The translations under genes were made by a program, and so were the position numbers. A DNA stretch of 64,000 nt from Bedellia somnulentella (taxonomy: Eukaryota; Arthropoda; Insecta; Lepidoptera; Bedelliidae), in NCBI GenBank assembly GCA_963576735.1, contig OY755184.1:3348001-3412000 (forward strand), in the 5' to 3' direction. Under the pieces are notes generated by a model. It was given only the letters and a program-made list of their open reading frames with translations, was not told the DNA's origin and did no database searches. Shown piece by piece: positions 26,601 through 41,600 of this stretch. Each line of letters begins with the position of its first letter. The first letter of the stretch is position 1.

Positions 26601-29600
26601 TATACCCGAGGTCGCGGGTTCGAATCCCGCCTGTGTCGAAATTTTTCTTTCCTTTATTTATTCTTTATTTATTAGTAATAATCCCCACATGAGGTTTTCA
26701 TGAACAAAAAGATTTAAATTAAGCAAATTAAATTGCTGATTAATATTCCCTTGTTATTGAGTAGGAACCATGAGTCTCATTTTTAAATCACTTAATAGAA
26801 GTAACATTATTGATATAAAAATATTGATAGAGAAGCCAAACAAAGGCCGTTCCGTTTAGTGACGGGCCATGACGAAGAGGACTTCGATACTTCCGCTACG
26901 TAACGTCCCCTGGTGGAACTGTATTATTCAAAGCGTTTGTTTGTTTACCTATCAATTAATTTATGTCAATAGAAAAGTCATTGCATTCTACTTTTCAAAG
27001 AGCTTTATACTCATTATTCGTAAGCTACTATAAAATCTCTAGCACTGACCGATCTTTTGCTATTTGTCTATTACAATCCAAATCCAACTCCTGTTTTAAT
27101 ATGTCTCAACAATTAAAAATAACAATGGTGTAAACTGATGCTCTGGTTACTTCTTTTAGTATAAGCAAGCATATATTTTTTCTGTGTTAGAATAGCATTA
27201 CCCCATTTTTTCCCGTTGCTATTCATAAAAGGCGGCTAAGGGTTTTGGGGTAATTTTTAAGTAATTTTTGGGCAATGCGGTAAGACCCATCAGAAAAACA
27301 CTTACTTTACAATCTTTCCCCCACTCAACTTCCAAAAGTGACTGAGAAATATCTTATTCCGAAGCTCTGGCTACCCCTTCTAGATATTTATAACCGTGAG
27401 TATATGTACGTATGTGAGCATATAATTCAGTAAGTATATAAACAGAGAGAGCTTACGTAACATCAATGAAAGCGGTTGTGATCTGCTAAGTGTGCTCGAA
27501 ACTACGTTTAAATCCATTTAATGGCGCTGTTAGTGTAACAGCTTCGAAATATAGTTTACTAACGCTGCGGGATTATAAGCTTATTATTCTGAGATTTTAA
27601 CTACACTATAAATAAAATATATTGAGTATATAATAAAGTATATATCTGCTGTGTAGTGTCGGCTTAGAATAGCACTACCCCGTTTCTTCCGATAGGTGTA
27701 CGTAAGAGGCGACTAACGGTATTGGGGCTTTTAAGGGATTTTTGGGCGATGCGGTTGGAGACCCATCACCAACAACCTTTATTTTACCATCTATTCCCCA
27801 CTTAACTTTCCAAAAGTGGCTGAGGAATTTCTAATTCCTTAGCTCTGGCTACCCCATCTAGGGATTTATAGCCGCGAGTATATGTATGTTGTATGTATGT
27901 ATATTGAGTAAATAAGTCTTTCAATCAGTGCTATCTTGATAATCTATAAACTACAGAAAAAAAGTACAAAAGGTCAGTTTACCGACAATAATTTTAGTAA
28001 CGATGATATTAGAAAACATTTATGAATACTCTAATCATTTTATGAACTTTTTTTTTTTTTTTTTTAATAGTAAAAAAAAAACTTATTTAATTAAAATAAT
28101 AAACTAATACATTTTAATTACTTAAAAATTATATACTATATTATAAAAAAAATATATCATCTAAATCGCTGCCGCTTGGTGGTAAGGTACCAAGGAGGCT
28201 GGCGGCATTGCCCCTTTGTATAGCCAAACTAATACGTTGGGCAAAATACACACCAGCCCTTGGATCACCAGATGTCTCCACCAAGCGCGCCGAAATTTCT
28301 TTGAAAAATCGACGGGCACTTGCACCCCATGGACCGAGGGTCTCAACAGCGAAAGCAGTGAAAATATGGTCTTCACCTATATTACTGTATTTCCGCTTCT
28401 TGAGACCCTCAGCATCATTAGCCGCAGAACCAGCCCTAGACGCAGACCCCGATAAATGGGACGGCGCTAGTGTGTCGACGCAAGTTGCGTCCCACACTAG
28501 TGTCTTCCCATTTTTCCATGGAATCAACGACATACCATCTGGCCTCTTACCATCATCGCGCAGCAAACCTGACGGTTCCAGGATAGCTGGAATGTTGACA
28601 GTGGTAAGAGCCCGTCTGATGATGTCATTGATTGCAGCATGGCGAGGTATACGCCCAGCGCTACGGCGACATGACAAACCATGGTGTCCCAACTGATCTA
28701 CTAATACGCCACAGCGGCAGCGATGTTTCTCGTTAATTTTTGTGCCCAATCTGAGACCTAAGGCTAGAGAAAAGGAGCCTCTGTCTAGTCGAGTTCCCAG
28801 ATTACTAGATGGGAGAGCTCGTAGCCAATGTCCCGAATCTGGCTCGCAGCAAGCCAAAAGACGCGCCCGCTCCACTAAGAATTATATTATGAACTGAACA
28901 TTATATTATCAATGTAATGCGAGCAAAACATATGAGCCGATGTGTATGGTATTGTTAGTAGAGGACAGACATTTGAAGGTCTTTTTGAAAGATGGGAGTT
29001 AAAATGCTGTGTAGTGTCGGCTTAGAATAGCACTACCCCATTTCTACCCGAGGGTGATCGTAAGAGATCGACTAAGGGTATAGGGGCTTTTTAAGTAACT
29101 TTTGGGCGATGTGGTTGGAGACCCGTCACCAACAATTATTTATTATTACCATCTTTTCCCCACTTAACTTCCAAAAGTGGCGTAGGAATATTTTATTTCC
29201 ATAGCTCTGGCTACTTCGTTTAGGAATATATAGCCGTGAGCATATGTATGTATGTATGTATGTGGGAGTCAAAAGTGAGATGAAGCGAGAGAGATTTGTG
29301 TGAAAGTAGCGATCAATAGTATCTGCCTCAGCCAGTTACACTAGAGGGTGTGACAAGCGACTATCATGCAGATACGCGTGGGTTTAAATCCAAAGTTGGG
29401 CCTTAATTGGAAAGGGTTAAGTAGTTAGAAAACCCATACGGTAAGTTGTACTTGGTCATGTAATTCGTAGAAAACGGTATAATAGATATATACATACATA
29501 CATACATACATACATATACTCACGGCTATAAATCCCTAGAAGGGGTAGCCAGAGCTAAGGAATTAGAAATTCCTCAGCCAAATTTGGAAAATTGAGTGGG

Positions 29601-32600
29601 GAAGGATGGTAAAGTAAAGGTTGTTGGTGATGGGTCTCCAGCCGCATCGCCCAAAAATCCCTTAAAAGCCCCAACACCGTTAGTCGCCTCTTACGTACAC
29701 CCATCGGTAGAAACGGGGTAGTGCTATTCTAAGCCGACACCACACGGCAAATAGATATATAAGTTATCATATTCCTACCGCTTATCACGTGAGTACACTG
29801 ACCAAGAAAAACGTAGTTTCAATGCACCCCTTCGGGGATAAACGGCGTGAACTTTTGAATGTAGTTGAGTAGAAAAGAAAAAAATAAGATACATTATATA
29901 TTAACTATTATTATTTCTTATACCACCATACATGGAATGATCGTATCTCTAATAACATCAAAATTTCTTGTCTATGGGGGTAGTCAGGCCTTAGACTATA
30001 GTATTTCCCCACCAAGATTAAACCTTTTTTACATTAATGAAGATAAAGTGTATTGTCATGTATCTTTCATTACATCGATACTCTACAATTTGAGTCTACA
30101 GCCATGATAATAATATGGAATATAAATCATAAACGGTTTTGTTTGCTTTCTAGTTTGTTGACCAAATATTTACGACTCATAGCGGTTCGTATATTAATAT
30201 TCACGATGACATAGTAATTAATAATCACTCTTCCACATTTATCGCTCCAGTCTGTTTACCACATCAATATGTCAATGAGTATATTAGCGTGGAAACCTCC
30301 CAAAATAAACTGTCCCACCTATGAACTTAGCTGTTGATTTTCTGGGTGAATGAGTCATCTCGTCATATTTCAACATTCGAAAATCGTAAATTAATTGTTT
30401 GTTTCTGATTAATGAAATATTTAGGGCATACTTTTTTTTAAATGTATTGCTCTTGCTGTGACGTGTCGGCTTACAATAGCACCACCCCATTTCTTCCGGT
30501 GGGTGTACAAAAGAGGCGACTGAGGGAATGGGGCTTTTTTAAGTTGTTTTTGGGCGATGCGGTTGGAGACCCATCACCAACAACCTTTATTTTACCACAT
30601 TTTCTCCATTGAACCCCACTATTTTAAAATATGTTCTCCTCTATAATGATAAACAGTTCTCCAACCACATAGATAAATATTGTAGTCACGATATAGTTTC
30701 AGCCATTGTTTAATGCTAAGTAAGCCATTCAGCCATTATTTACCATACCGTACCATTGTGACATATGGACAGCGAGACAGACAGACGGGAAATATTAATC
30801 AATTACGCTATGTTGGTCGATCCCTAATAATTTAGTCAGTTAGTAACTTAAGTAATTCAAGATGGTTATAATATCTAGTTTGGGACCTTAGGACTTAGTT
30901 ATAACGCCTTGAAATCGTAAATAACTTCGAAGATTATAGACTTCGTGCACCTGACCTAGTAATTCCGACATTTGATACAGATACATACATACATATACCT
31001 CACGGCTATAAATCCCTAGAAGGGGTAGCCAGAGCTAAGGAACTAGAAGTTCCTCAGCCACTTTTGGAAAGTTGAGTGGGGAAAAGATGGCAAAATAAAG
31101 GTTATTGGTGATGGGTCTCCAACCGCATCGCCCAAAAATCCAATAAAAATCCCCAATACCCTTAGTCGCCTCTTACGACACCCGTGGCTAGAATGGGGTA
31201 GCGACACTCTAAGCCGGCACTACACGGCATACAGATACCTTTTAAAATCTTTTGTATCAAAATCAGCGTGCATAAGAGCTAAAACTCCTGTGTACATAAT
31301 ATGCTGAGTCGGCGCCTATTTAGCTCTTATTATATGTGATTAATTTGAAATACGTTTGTTGTTTCATTATGAGGAGCTAAATAACGAATTTTGACTTTAG
31401 TTTATTTTATTCGTGTTCAAACCAAAACAAGGGTTTTTATTAATCTTGTTTTATTAAACTTTATAGCATTTTTTACATTTTATAATGTCAAAGTGAAAAA
31501 ATTCTTAAACTGAAAGCTGGTTACTATTTTTTGTGATTAACAACGGTCAGTATAGTTCGTAATAAAAATACAGGATTCCTACCTAAGTGCAGAGGTTAAA
31601 TATAAGATGCTGTGTAGTTTCGGCTTAGAATAGCACTACCTCATTTCTTCCGGTGGGTGTACGTAAGAGGCGACTAACGGTACTGGGGCTTTAAGGGATT
31701 TTTGGGCGATGCGGTTAGAGACCCATCACCAAAAACCTTTATTTTTACCATTTTTTCCCCACTAACATTTCTAAAAGTGGCTGAGGAATTTCTAATTCCT
31801 TAGCTCTGGCTACCCCTTCCAGGGATTTATGCCGTGAGTATATATGTATGTATGTTTAAAATGTCTTCTTTTTCATCTTACCATCAACATCCTCCGAGTC
31901 CAGCATAGTGTCAAGTTCACTGTCATCATAGTTATGCACCATAGTGTTGAGGATGGTCCTCACTTTCTCCTTCTCTATGCGCCCCTGTTTGCTCGAGTCA
32001 AACATACTGAAGGCTCGGCGGAGCACTGAAAAAGCAATGTTTCTGAATTAATAGTCTACATCATGAACTAGTTTTTATCGTTAATGTGTTCGAATAGTTC
32101 TTGATATTTTTGTAAGGCATTGTTTTATATTTTAAACATGTACATACAGGGGTAGCGAAAACTTCAGAACTTTTGGGAGGCGAGGGAAAAACAGATAGTA
32201 AAAGGTAAATGGTGATTAAAATCCATTAAAAAGCCCCAATACCCTTAGTCGCCTCTTATTATTACTCATGGGAAGAAATGGGGCAGTGCTATTCTAAGCC
32301 GATACAACAGAGCAGAGTTAACGTTATATTTTCAAACTTTCTCAAATCATGGCGAAACTTTTTCAGTGGTTAGACGATGTTCCTATTGTTGTATCATCTC
32401 TACATTACTACTGCCTAATGACCACATTTTCATCTTCGGTTTCCGTATAAATATTTAAAATTATCCTTAAATCAAAAGCTGTAAACAAGTTTAAAAACGA
32501 TCTTCCTTATAAAATCTGCATATTTATGATAAATATTTATAATTTTATATATGACTAGTACTTAATTTATACTTTAGGGTGTGTTTGCAATAATATTCTC

Positions 32601-35600
32601 TTTTTGCATATATGTACTCATTATGCTTGCTATTTCTAGTCTCAAAGATTGTGAGTTTAAGACGTTAATTTTTTTCGCATTAAAGATGTTATTTGAGTCT
32701 AAATAAATGACTAATTTTTATTGAGAATTGAAGATTAGTCTCTTTCCGAGTGTCATGTACAGATTTTTTAAATTTTAATAAAAGATACTGTAAAAAATAG
32801 TAGTGTAGAAAAGTTTTTTTTATTTATATTATTTTAATATGTTAATGTTTATTATAATATTAATAAAGAAACTTACTTGTGATCTGTTCATCATCGAGTT
32901 GCTGAGTCTGAAATGAATTATCAAATTATACAAACTACAAACAGTAAATTTCTATATATAGTATTTTAGTTTGAGAGTATAAATAAATTAGGCAAGACAT
33001 ACATACATATACCTATGTGGCGCCGCCGTTAGTTTCCATTTGCGTAGGTAGAGACTATTGATCGCCACTTTGTACGATCCTAACAAACCTCTCTAGCTTT
33101 TTTCACACAATCTTTTCATACATACATTTTCTCTTCCTCTCTACATGCTCTTTTATTCTTCATACTTTTGACATTAGCCTTTTAGACGAAACTTTTTTTG
33201 AAAGATTACACAGTTCTAAGCCATTTTTATTGGGTAGTTAAGTCTTATTGTTTTCATTTAAACAGCTGATTGATTGATTGGACTGCATTTGGGACATTGG
33301 TAGTAATATCACTATATCCCGCACACAGATCAAGTTTGCCCTTAAAACGTATAATAAGGACTCGTATATAGGATTTACATACATATATACATACATATAC
33401 TCACGGCTATGAATCCCTTGAAGGGGTAACCAGAGCTAGGGAATTGGAAATTCCTCAGCCACTTTTGGAAGTTGCGTGGGGAAAAGATGGTGAAATAAAG
33501 GTTTTTGGTGATGGGTCTCCAACCGCATCGCCCAAAAATTCCTTAAAAGCCCCAATACCGTTAGTCGCCTCTTACGTACACCCACCGGAAGAAATGGGGT
33601 AGTGTTATTCTAAGCCGACACTACACGGAACCACTTACATACACTAAGATATTATTTTATACAGTCTTGTTTGTCATTTATATATAAATTTCATATATAA
33701 ATGACATAATGTAAACCAAACATCAATAATAGTTATACAAAATGAGTGCCGTCTGAGAATGAACTGAGTCGCCTGACTGCAAGTTAGTCTCAAACTTAAA
33801 CGTTCTCGCCCTATATCCCCGAACGGGTTGGTACTAATACTTTTGAATGCTTTATGGATGTTATTCACGTAATAGGCGGCAAGTCTATCGCCATTTTGCA
33901 CAAATACACTGTAACATGACAAAGTACAACTTACCCATATGGGTTTTCTCACGATGTTTTCCGTCACAGTTAACTACCATGATAAAATAACCACACATGT
34001 GACTTTAGAAAAGACGATTTGGTGTAGGCCCGACCCGGTATTGTAACTCACGCCTGTCTATATTGCGGGGCGCGTGTTCTACCCAATGGACTATCACCGT
34101 TGGCGCTCACAGTACATCACAGAAAAGGGTAGCCATCGCTGCAGAATTAGCAATATTGCCTATTTAGGAATATTCGAGGGGAAAGGATTGCAAAATAAAG
34201 GACAGTTGGTGTCTACAGCCACAATGCTCAATTATCACTTTCAAAACCCCAAACTGCTGTGTAGTGTTGGCTTAGAATAGCACTACCCCATTTCTTCCGG
34301 TGGGTGTACGCTAGAGGCGACTAACGGTATTGGGGCTTTTAAGGGATTTTTGGGCAATGCGGTTGGACACCCACCACCAACAACCTTTATTTTTACCATC
34401 TTTTCCCCACTCACATTTCCAAAAGTGGCTGAAGAATTTCTAATTCGTTAGCTCTGGCTACCCCTTCTAGGGATTTACAGCCGTGAGTATATGTATGTAT
34501 GCAAAACCCCAAAATCCGAAGTCACTTCTAACATGGGTTAATTATATTCTAGCCGACACTATACAGCTAATTAGTAAAATATGTTTTTTAAATATATCAC
34601 AATACACATTTGTATAGAAAATTTAAGGTAATTTTAGTATTAAGTATTGCATTGTTCTAAAATATAAAACACGCACCATTTTGAAACTTGTACGTCTCAA
34701 CGGCTGAGATGCGCGCGCGCAGAGTATTCCAAACCAACTGACTGATAGTTTAATAGTTGGTTTTCAACTCCAAACTGGACTTTCCTTGAAAATTTTACTA
34801 CTTGCAAAATTTATTTTATTATTGTATAGCTACTTAAATATTAAGAATGCACACCTTAAAACATATTTTGTGTGTCAATAAATTGGCAGTTATATTACTA
34901 ATGCCTATTTTTACTGCATATTTTTCGTAACATAAATGCCACCAATTGAAAGCAAACAATGATTAACTTTGCTCTTGTATTGGGAGATGATACAAAATTA
35001 TTATTTTCAACTTACATACATACATACATATACTCCGGCCGTAAATCCCAAAAAGGGGTATCCAGAGCTTCAGAGCTAGAAACTCCTCAGCCGCATTTGG
35101 AAGTTAATAGGGGAGAAGATGGAAAAAAATATGTATCGTTGGTGATGGGTCTCCAACCGCATCGCCCAAAAACCATTTAAAAAGCCCCACACCCTTAGTC
35201 GCCTCATACGACACCCTCGGGTAGAAAGGGGTAGTGATATTCTAAGCCGGCACTACACGGCATTCTAAGCCAGCACTACACGGCATTTTCAACTTCTTTC
35301 AGACAAAAGTAAAAATCAACTCCAAATGCAGAATTTATTAGATACTCATTAGTTGAAGTAAAATTAAGTAATTGCTTTGTCGACATCGTAATTACTTACG
35401 AGACTTATACGAGGTAAAAATATGGCATAGTTATATAGTTTTCAGGGATTTTTAAAATTTATAACATAATGGTTAAAGAAATTGTGTAGTATGGGTTAAA
35501 AATAGAACTACTTCATTTCTTCTCGTAGGTGTTCGTAAGAGGCGACTAAGGGTATTGGGGCTTTTTAGTGCTTTTCGAGCGATGTGGTGGAAGACCCATC

Positions 35601-38600
35601 ACTAAAAACTTTTACTATGCAATCTTTTCCCCACTCAACTTCCAAAAGCGGCTGAGGAATGTGTTATTCCGAAGCTCTGGCTACCCACCCTTTTAGGGAT
35701 TTACAGCCGTAAAATTTAAACTCGATTGCGTAAAACAGAGATTAAAATAGTGGGAGCATAGCCATTCTGATGATGTCAATAATGCTAGGATACACAAATG
35801 GTCAAAAAAGAGTCTTTTTCGTATCCTGCAGTAAAAGTATCATGGCATTTAACCTAACCGCAGTAATTAAAACGAACTTGTTTATTAATAATTTATTTAT
35901 ATTACCGTCTTCTAATATGTAAGTGGCAAAAGCTTCCAAAATTTACAAGGTTTAATCTACAGTAGACTAGAAAAATGATAAAATAAATGCACATTTTCAT
36001 AAATTCTCCTATGAAATAACCCTAGATCTCGTTTCTCAGCATAAACGAAAGTAGTTTAAAAGATTAATAGGTTATGCTGGAAGATGAGATGCGCTATTCT
36101 AGATTATACTACATGGAATTGATTGTTATAGATATATTTATTAACATACATACATACATATACTCACGGCTATAAATCCCAGGAAGGGGTAGCCAGAGCT
36201 AAAGAATTATAAATTCGGGGAAAAGATAGTAAAAATAAAGGTTCTGTTGGTGATGGGTCTCCAACCGCATCGCCCAAAAATCCCTTAATAGCCCCATACC
36301 GTTAGTCGCCTCTTACGTACACCCACCGGCAGAAATGGGGTAGTGCTATTTTAAACCAACACTACACGGCAAATATTAATATTATTAATATTTATTAAAT
36401 GAAAAAAATATCATGAAATTATTTCTCTCGATTAATGAAGGCACATTTCCTTCATTAATCTTAATAATTACTACTACTACTACTTAGTAGTAATTATTAA
36501 GATACTACTACTACTAATTACTTGCATGTAACTATTGCTTGCATTCGGCTATTCGAATTATGCGAAATAAAACTGAATTGAGAACCTCAACTCAAAAATC
36601 AAACACCTACGCCGTATATCCCCGAAGGGATTGGCAGAGGTACTGGGGTACTTTTGAACATCATGTGACATTATCACCTGGTATTTAGAGTACTCACGTT
36701 TTGCTTGGACAGTGTATTCACGTGATAGGGGGCAGAACTATCGCCGTTTTGTTCGAATACACTGTCACATGATTAAGTACAACTCAGCCATCTGGGTTTC
36801 CTCACGATCTTTTCCCTCACCGTTGAAAACCAATATTCAAATACGGATTTACAAACAAGCTGTTCAAGATTGTTTTTATTTAATCATAAAAAATGGACAT
36901 TAGGAAGCTTAATTACTTACTTGTATTTTAGTAATAATGAGATCTAAAATATCCCGTTTATAAATTGTCTTAAAATCATTTTCTCTTAAGCTCTTTTAAG
37001 AGCAAGAAAATATTCAAAATGGAAACGTCTCAAATTCAATTATATTCGGTTACAATCAATTTCGGCAAGCTCGCAAAATGAACTTACCTTTTTGGAAAGA
37101 TGATTTCGGAAATTGAAATTGATTTTCTCAGCTGGAAGTTGAAATAATTTGAATTCAATTTTATTTCTTAAAATGGGACTTTGTTAATGGTTATAAATAG
37201 AGCTCTCACTCTTTTCTGTATTTTATTGTGAAGTACCGTTGTAAAACAACTCTTCCTTATTTTTCTTCCAGTTCTTAAATATAGGACTCCTAGCTGAACC
37301 GACAAACCCGACAAAGGTTTCCATATTCCGTATACTATGCTCTATGTCAAGCCAATATATCGTATTGTATAACTTGTTGGGGTGGTGCTGGCAAAACTTT
37401 CATGCTACGATTAGAAAGAGCTCAAAGGACCATTTTGAAACTAAATAATTTTCTCCCAATATATCATCCCACCACTGAATTGTATACATTATGCAAAGTT
37501 CTAACAGTTCGTCAGCTTTTTATTTATCAGGTCATTAAGAAAAAACATTGCGAACTTAGTTATGATACTAAAAAAATGTTAGGTAAGAGGAAAACTTACG
37601 CCGTATGTCCATCACAACGTTTTAAAAAAAAGACAACAAAACATTTTTACTGCTTTCTCGGAAGCTACCTTTACAACCAAGTAAACTCAAAACTGTCAAT
37701 TTATTCACTACCAAAATATATATGTGAACAAAAAGTCAAAGATTGGCTTTTGAAAAAAGATTATGCCCAAACCGAGACATTATTGGTTGTTTTAATATAA
37801 GATTTAAAGATAAAATTTAATTTGTACATACTACAAATATTCTCATTTCTCATTATATATTTATATATATATGTATGTATGTGTATATATATATATATAT
37901 ATGTGTGTGTATATATATATAAGTATATATTTCATTATATATATGTATATATATGTGTAATATTTTTTAATACTATATATATGCAAATTCAGCTGATGCT
38001 TATGCTTATTATAACCTGCTTTATTATGTTTTTCTTTTTTCTTTTTTCAATGTGTTATACTATATGTTAGTTAAATGAAATGTCATCTTGTATAGAAGGA
38101 GGGGGTCTGGTGATCTGTCATACAGGGAAACCTAGTATAGACACCAGCTCTCGCCACAAAGACTTATATTGTAAACTAATCATATTTTTGTGACTTTTTG
38201 CTTTGTGTTGAGAGAAAATAAATACATTTTATTATTATTATTATTATTATATTAATCAATTCTAGGGAATTTCTAGTCAATGTAAAATTAAAATAAAATG
38301 TTAGGGGTGGATAATCCTTATCCCTTAGGAGTGTAAAAATATTTAAGTTTATTCTCAGACCTACCAAATATGGATGCAAAATTTCATTGAAATTGGTTCA
38401 GCCGTTTCGGATGAGTTTGGTGACAAACGCTGAGGCACGTGAAATTTATATATTGAATAGAGATTTTCACAAATGAACATACATACATACATATACTCAC
38501 GGCTATATTTCCCTAGAAGGGGTAGCCAGAGCTAAGGAATTATAAATTCCTCAGCCTCTTTTGGAAGTTGAGTGGGGAAAAGATGGTAAAATAAAGGTTG

Positions 38601-41600
38601 TTGGTGATGGGTCTCCAACCGTATCGCCCAAAAATCCAATAAAAAAAGCCCCAATACCCTTAGTCGCCTCTTATGACAGCCGTGGGTAGAAAGGGGTAGC
38701 GACATTCTAAACCGGCACTCCTATCTTGCCGGCAAAATCACCTACTTGGACAAAAGAATACTTAGTTTTTTTTAGACTTATTTTTTTTCACTTGTAGATA
38801 TATTTTCTAGTTGTACATTTTGCTGATTTTATGACTTATTATTTTTACTATGAATAATTTTTAAATTGAAATAAAATTATAATATTATTATCATTTTTTT
38901 TGCAAAATAATATTATTTATCAATATTGAAACACAGTAGCTGATTACACAAGGAACATAGTAATAATTGAAATGCTAAGTAGATTCGTTGAAGCATTAGG
39001 ATAGCAACAACCCATTTCTTTATGATGTTTTGTAAGCGATTGTTGGGCGATGCGGCTGGTGACCCAGCACCAAAGATTTTTATTTTATTTACCAACTTTT
39101 CCGCATTTAAGTTCAAAATATACATACATACAAACATATACTCACGGCTATAAATCCCTTAACGGGGTAGCCAGAGCTTTGGAATGGGAAATTCCTCAGC
39201 CACTTTTGGAAGTTGATTGGGGAGAAGCTGGTAATAATAAAAGTTTTTGGTGATGGGTCTCCAACCACATCGAACGAAAATCACTTAAAAAGCCGCTATA
39301 CCCTTGGTCGCCTCTTACGATCACCCACGGGTAGAAATGGGGTAGTCTTATTCTAAGCCGACACTACACAGCAAAATATCGCAGTGGAATTTCTAGCTCT
39401 GAAGCTCTGGCTACCCCTCTGTGGCATGTAATGCCATGTATCTATTTATAAAACCCTTCCAGTTGATTATTCCACAAGATCTAATATAATATGCCACAGC
39501 ATGTATAACTGGTGTTTATTAAAAGAAAACTTCACACTGTGTGGCTTCACTAAAATTTAACATGATTAGACGTTTGAGAGCGTATACCGACTGTAATAAG
39601 CTTTTATTAGGTCATTTCTTTGATGTGATAGACGACATGATAGCCCAGTGGGTAGAACACCCGCCCGTAAACAGAAGGGCGTGAGTTGCAATCCTGGGTC
39701 GGGCCTACACCAATTTGTGTTTTCTAAAGACATATGTGTGGTTAATTTATCATGGTTGTTAACGGTGAGGAAAAACATCGTGAAGAAACCCACATGGCTG
39801 AATTGTGCTTAGTCGTGTGACTGTGTATTCGTACAAAACGGCGATAGGCCTGCCCCCTATCACGTGAGTACACTGTCTAAGCAAAACGTGGGTACCTTCA
39901 CTGGACACTAGATGGCGCTGCCATGTGAGTTCAGAAGTATTGGTACCTCTGCCAACCCCTTCGGGGATAAACGGTGTGAACGTTTATATGTTATGTTATT
40001 TCTTTGATAGTTTACATGTCATTGATATTCTAATTTATAGTATGAATTTTTAGATTTTCATGATATGATTTACACGCTTAATGGCAAAGAAGCCCAGGAT
40101 TAAATTTATAATATTAATTAATAAATAATTATGAATACTTAATAACACCCGTTTCTTGTAAATAAAGCAATCTTATTTTAATTTGTTTATTTTTCATAAT
40201 CCCAGTAATTACTGTAGTGCAAATGCACTAACGAATATTTATGCCAATGGTTAACCGGCAAACTTTGTTTTGTCATAAAAAATATTACTATGGATTGTTA
40301 TATGTCCTATGTGTTATGGATTGTCTTAACACTTAGGAGGATAAAAAAAATGTTCTTAGTCCGTTCTCAGACCTACCGAGTTATGTAAAATTTCACTTAA
40401 ATTGGTTTAGCCGATTCTGAGGAGTTTGGTGACAAATACACACGTGCATTTATTATTTAAATTGTACAGGGTTTGTAGGTATGTAATGTAATAGCTCTGT
40501 CGTAGTAGTAGGTAAGAAAAATATGCAGAGAGGTGTGGTTTTAAATCTCGATTCAGTGTGTGTCTTTTCTTAAGTATAGTTAACTTATCATAATTGCTAG
40601 CGGTGAGGTCGATGACCCACATGGCAAAATTTTTCTGTACAACCAAGGTTGTTGATACATAATAAACTGAAAAGAGACGTATAAAGTGAACGTTAAATGT
40701 TTCAAATTGTTCCTATCATGCTTAGAATCCATATACCTATCACGAAAAAATACAAATAAAAACCAACTAACACCGAATTTGTTTGTTTTGGATTTTCAAC
40801 ATTATTGTTATTTTGTTCCAGGCTCGAAATAAACCGGCAGACGGAGGACATGTTAATCAAAAAGCATCTACTCCTTGTAAAGGTAAACATCTTTTACATT
40901 TATTTCACGGACTTATATTTTGTTGTGTAGTGCCTGTAGAACAGCACTGTTCATTTCTATTGGTAGGCGGTATTATAAAAGGCGACTAAAACTTTTAAGG
41001 TTCTGTAAATATTAAAATAATTTATTTAGTATCGGACAGCTTGAATTCATATTTTCATTATCATGTTATTATGTTTTATGTCATGTATTATTTAATTAAA
41101 ATCTAGTGATAAATATTATAATTATTAAATAAACATCTATTAACGATTGAATATCTACCCTTCAAATTCTGGTGCTGACTGAAAACCAGTGTTGTGAGGT
41201 TTCACTCACAACAATAATGCTGAGGCAGTCACCAGTTCATTGCTAGTAATATTATTTTAAATGTATATCTGTGTTTAATGTGCTGTATTCCATTGTTAAT
41301 CTTCTTTACTTTTGTAATATTTTTATATTTTTTTATGAAGTTTACGTTTACTTTCTTTATGTTGATTGTTTAGTGTTTCTAAATGTACGTGAGTGTAACT
41401 ATGCTTTTTTTGTATGTAGCAATGAATAAATGTTTTCTTTCTTTCTTCCTTAAACTGTTAGGCGATATGACTGGAAACACAACATAACCATTTTTTAGAA
41501 TTGATCGTCGTGAGTAAAGTTTACACACACGGCAATAATTTTCTTTGGAGTTGGCAAAGAATTTGTGTAATAGGTACTCTTTACTTCACTATGCTATGTT

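Noticed and set aside
28208..28696. Plus-strand frame of 162 codons
   Set aside because: Antisense shadow of the LINE-D coding region, which has recognisable motifs on the minus strand.
37022..37200. Minus-strand TATTTATAA and AAG|GTAAGTTC as a possible first exon of troponin C
   Set aside because: No ATG in a fitting frame; the ATG|GTAAGT site at 44394 fits the phase. It could still be a non-coding first exon.
40822..40882. Alternative frame [20 protein letters not shown]
   Set aside because: Its continuation into 42532-42716 is a Leu/Arg-rich out-of-frame reading that hits a stop.
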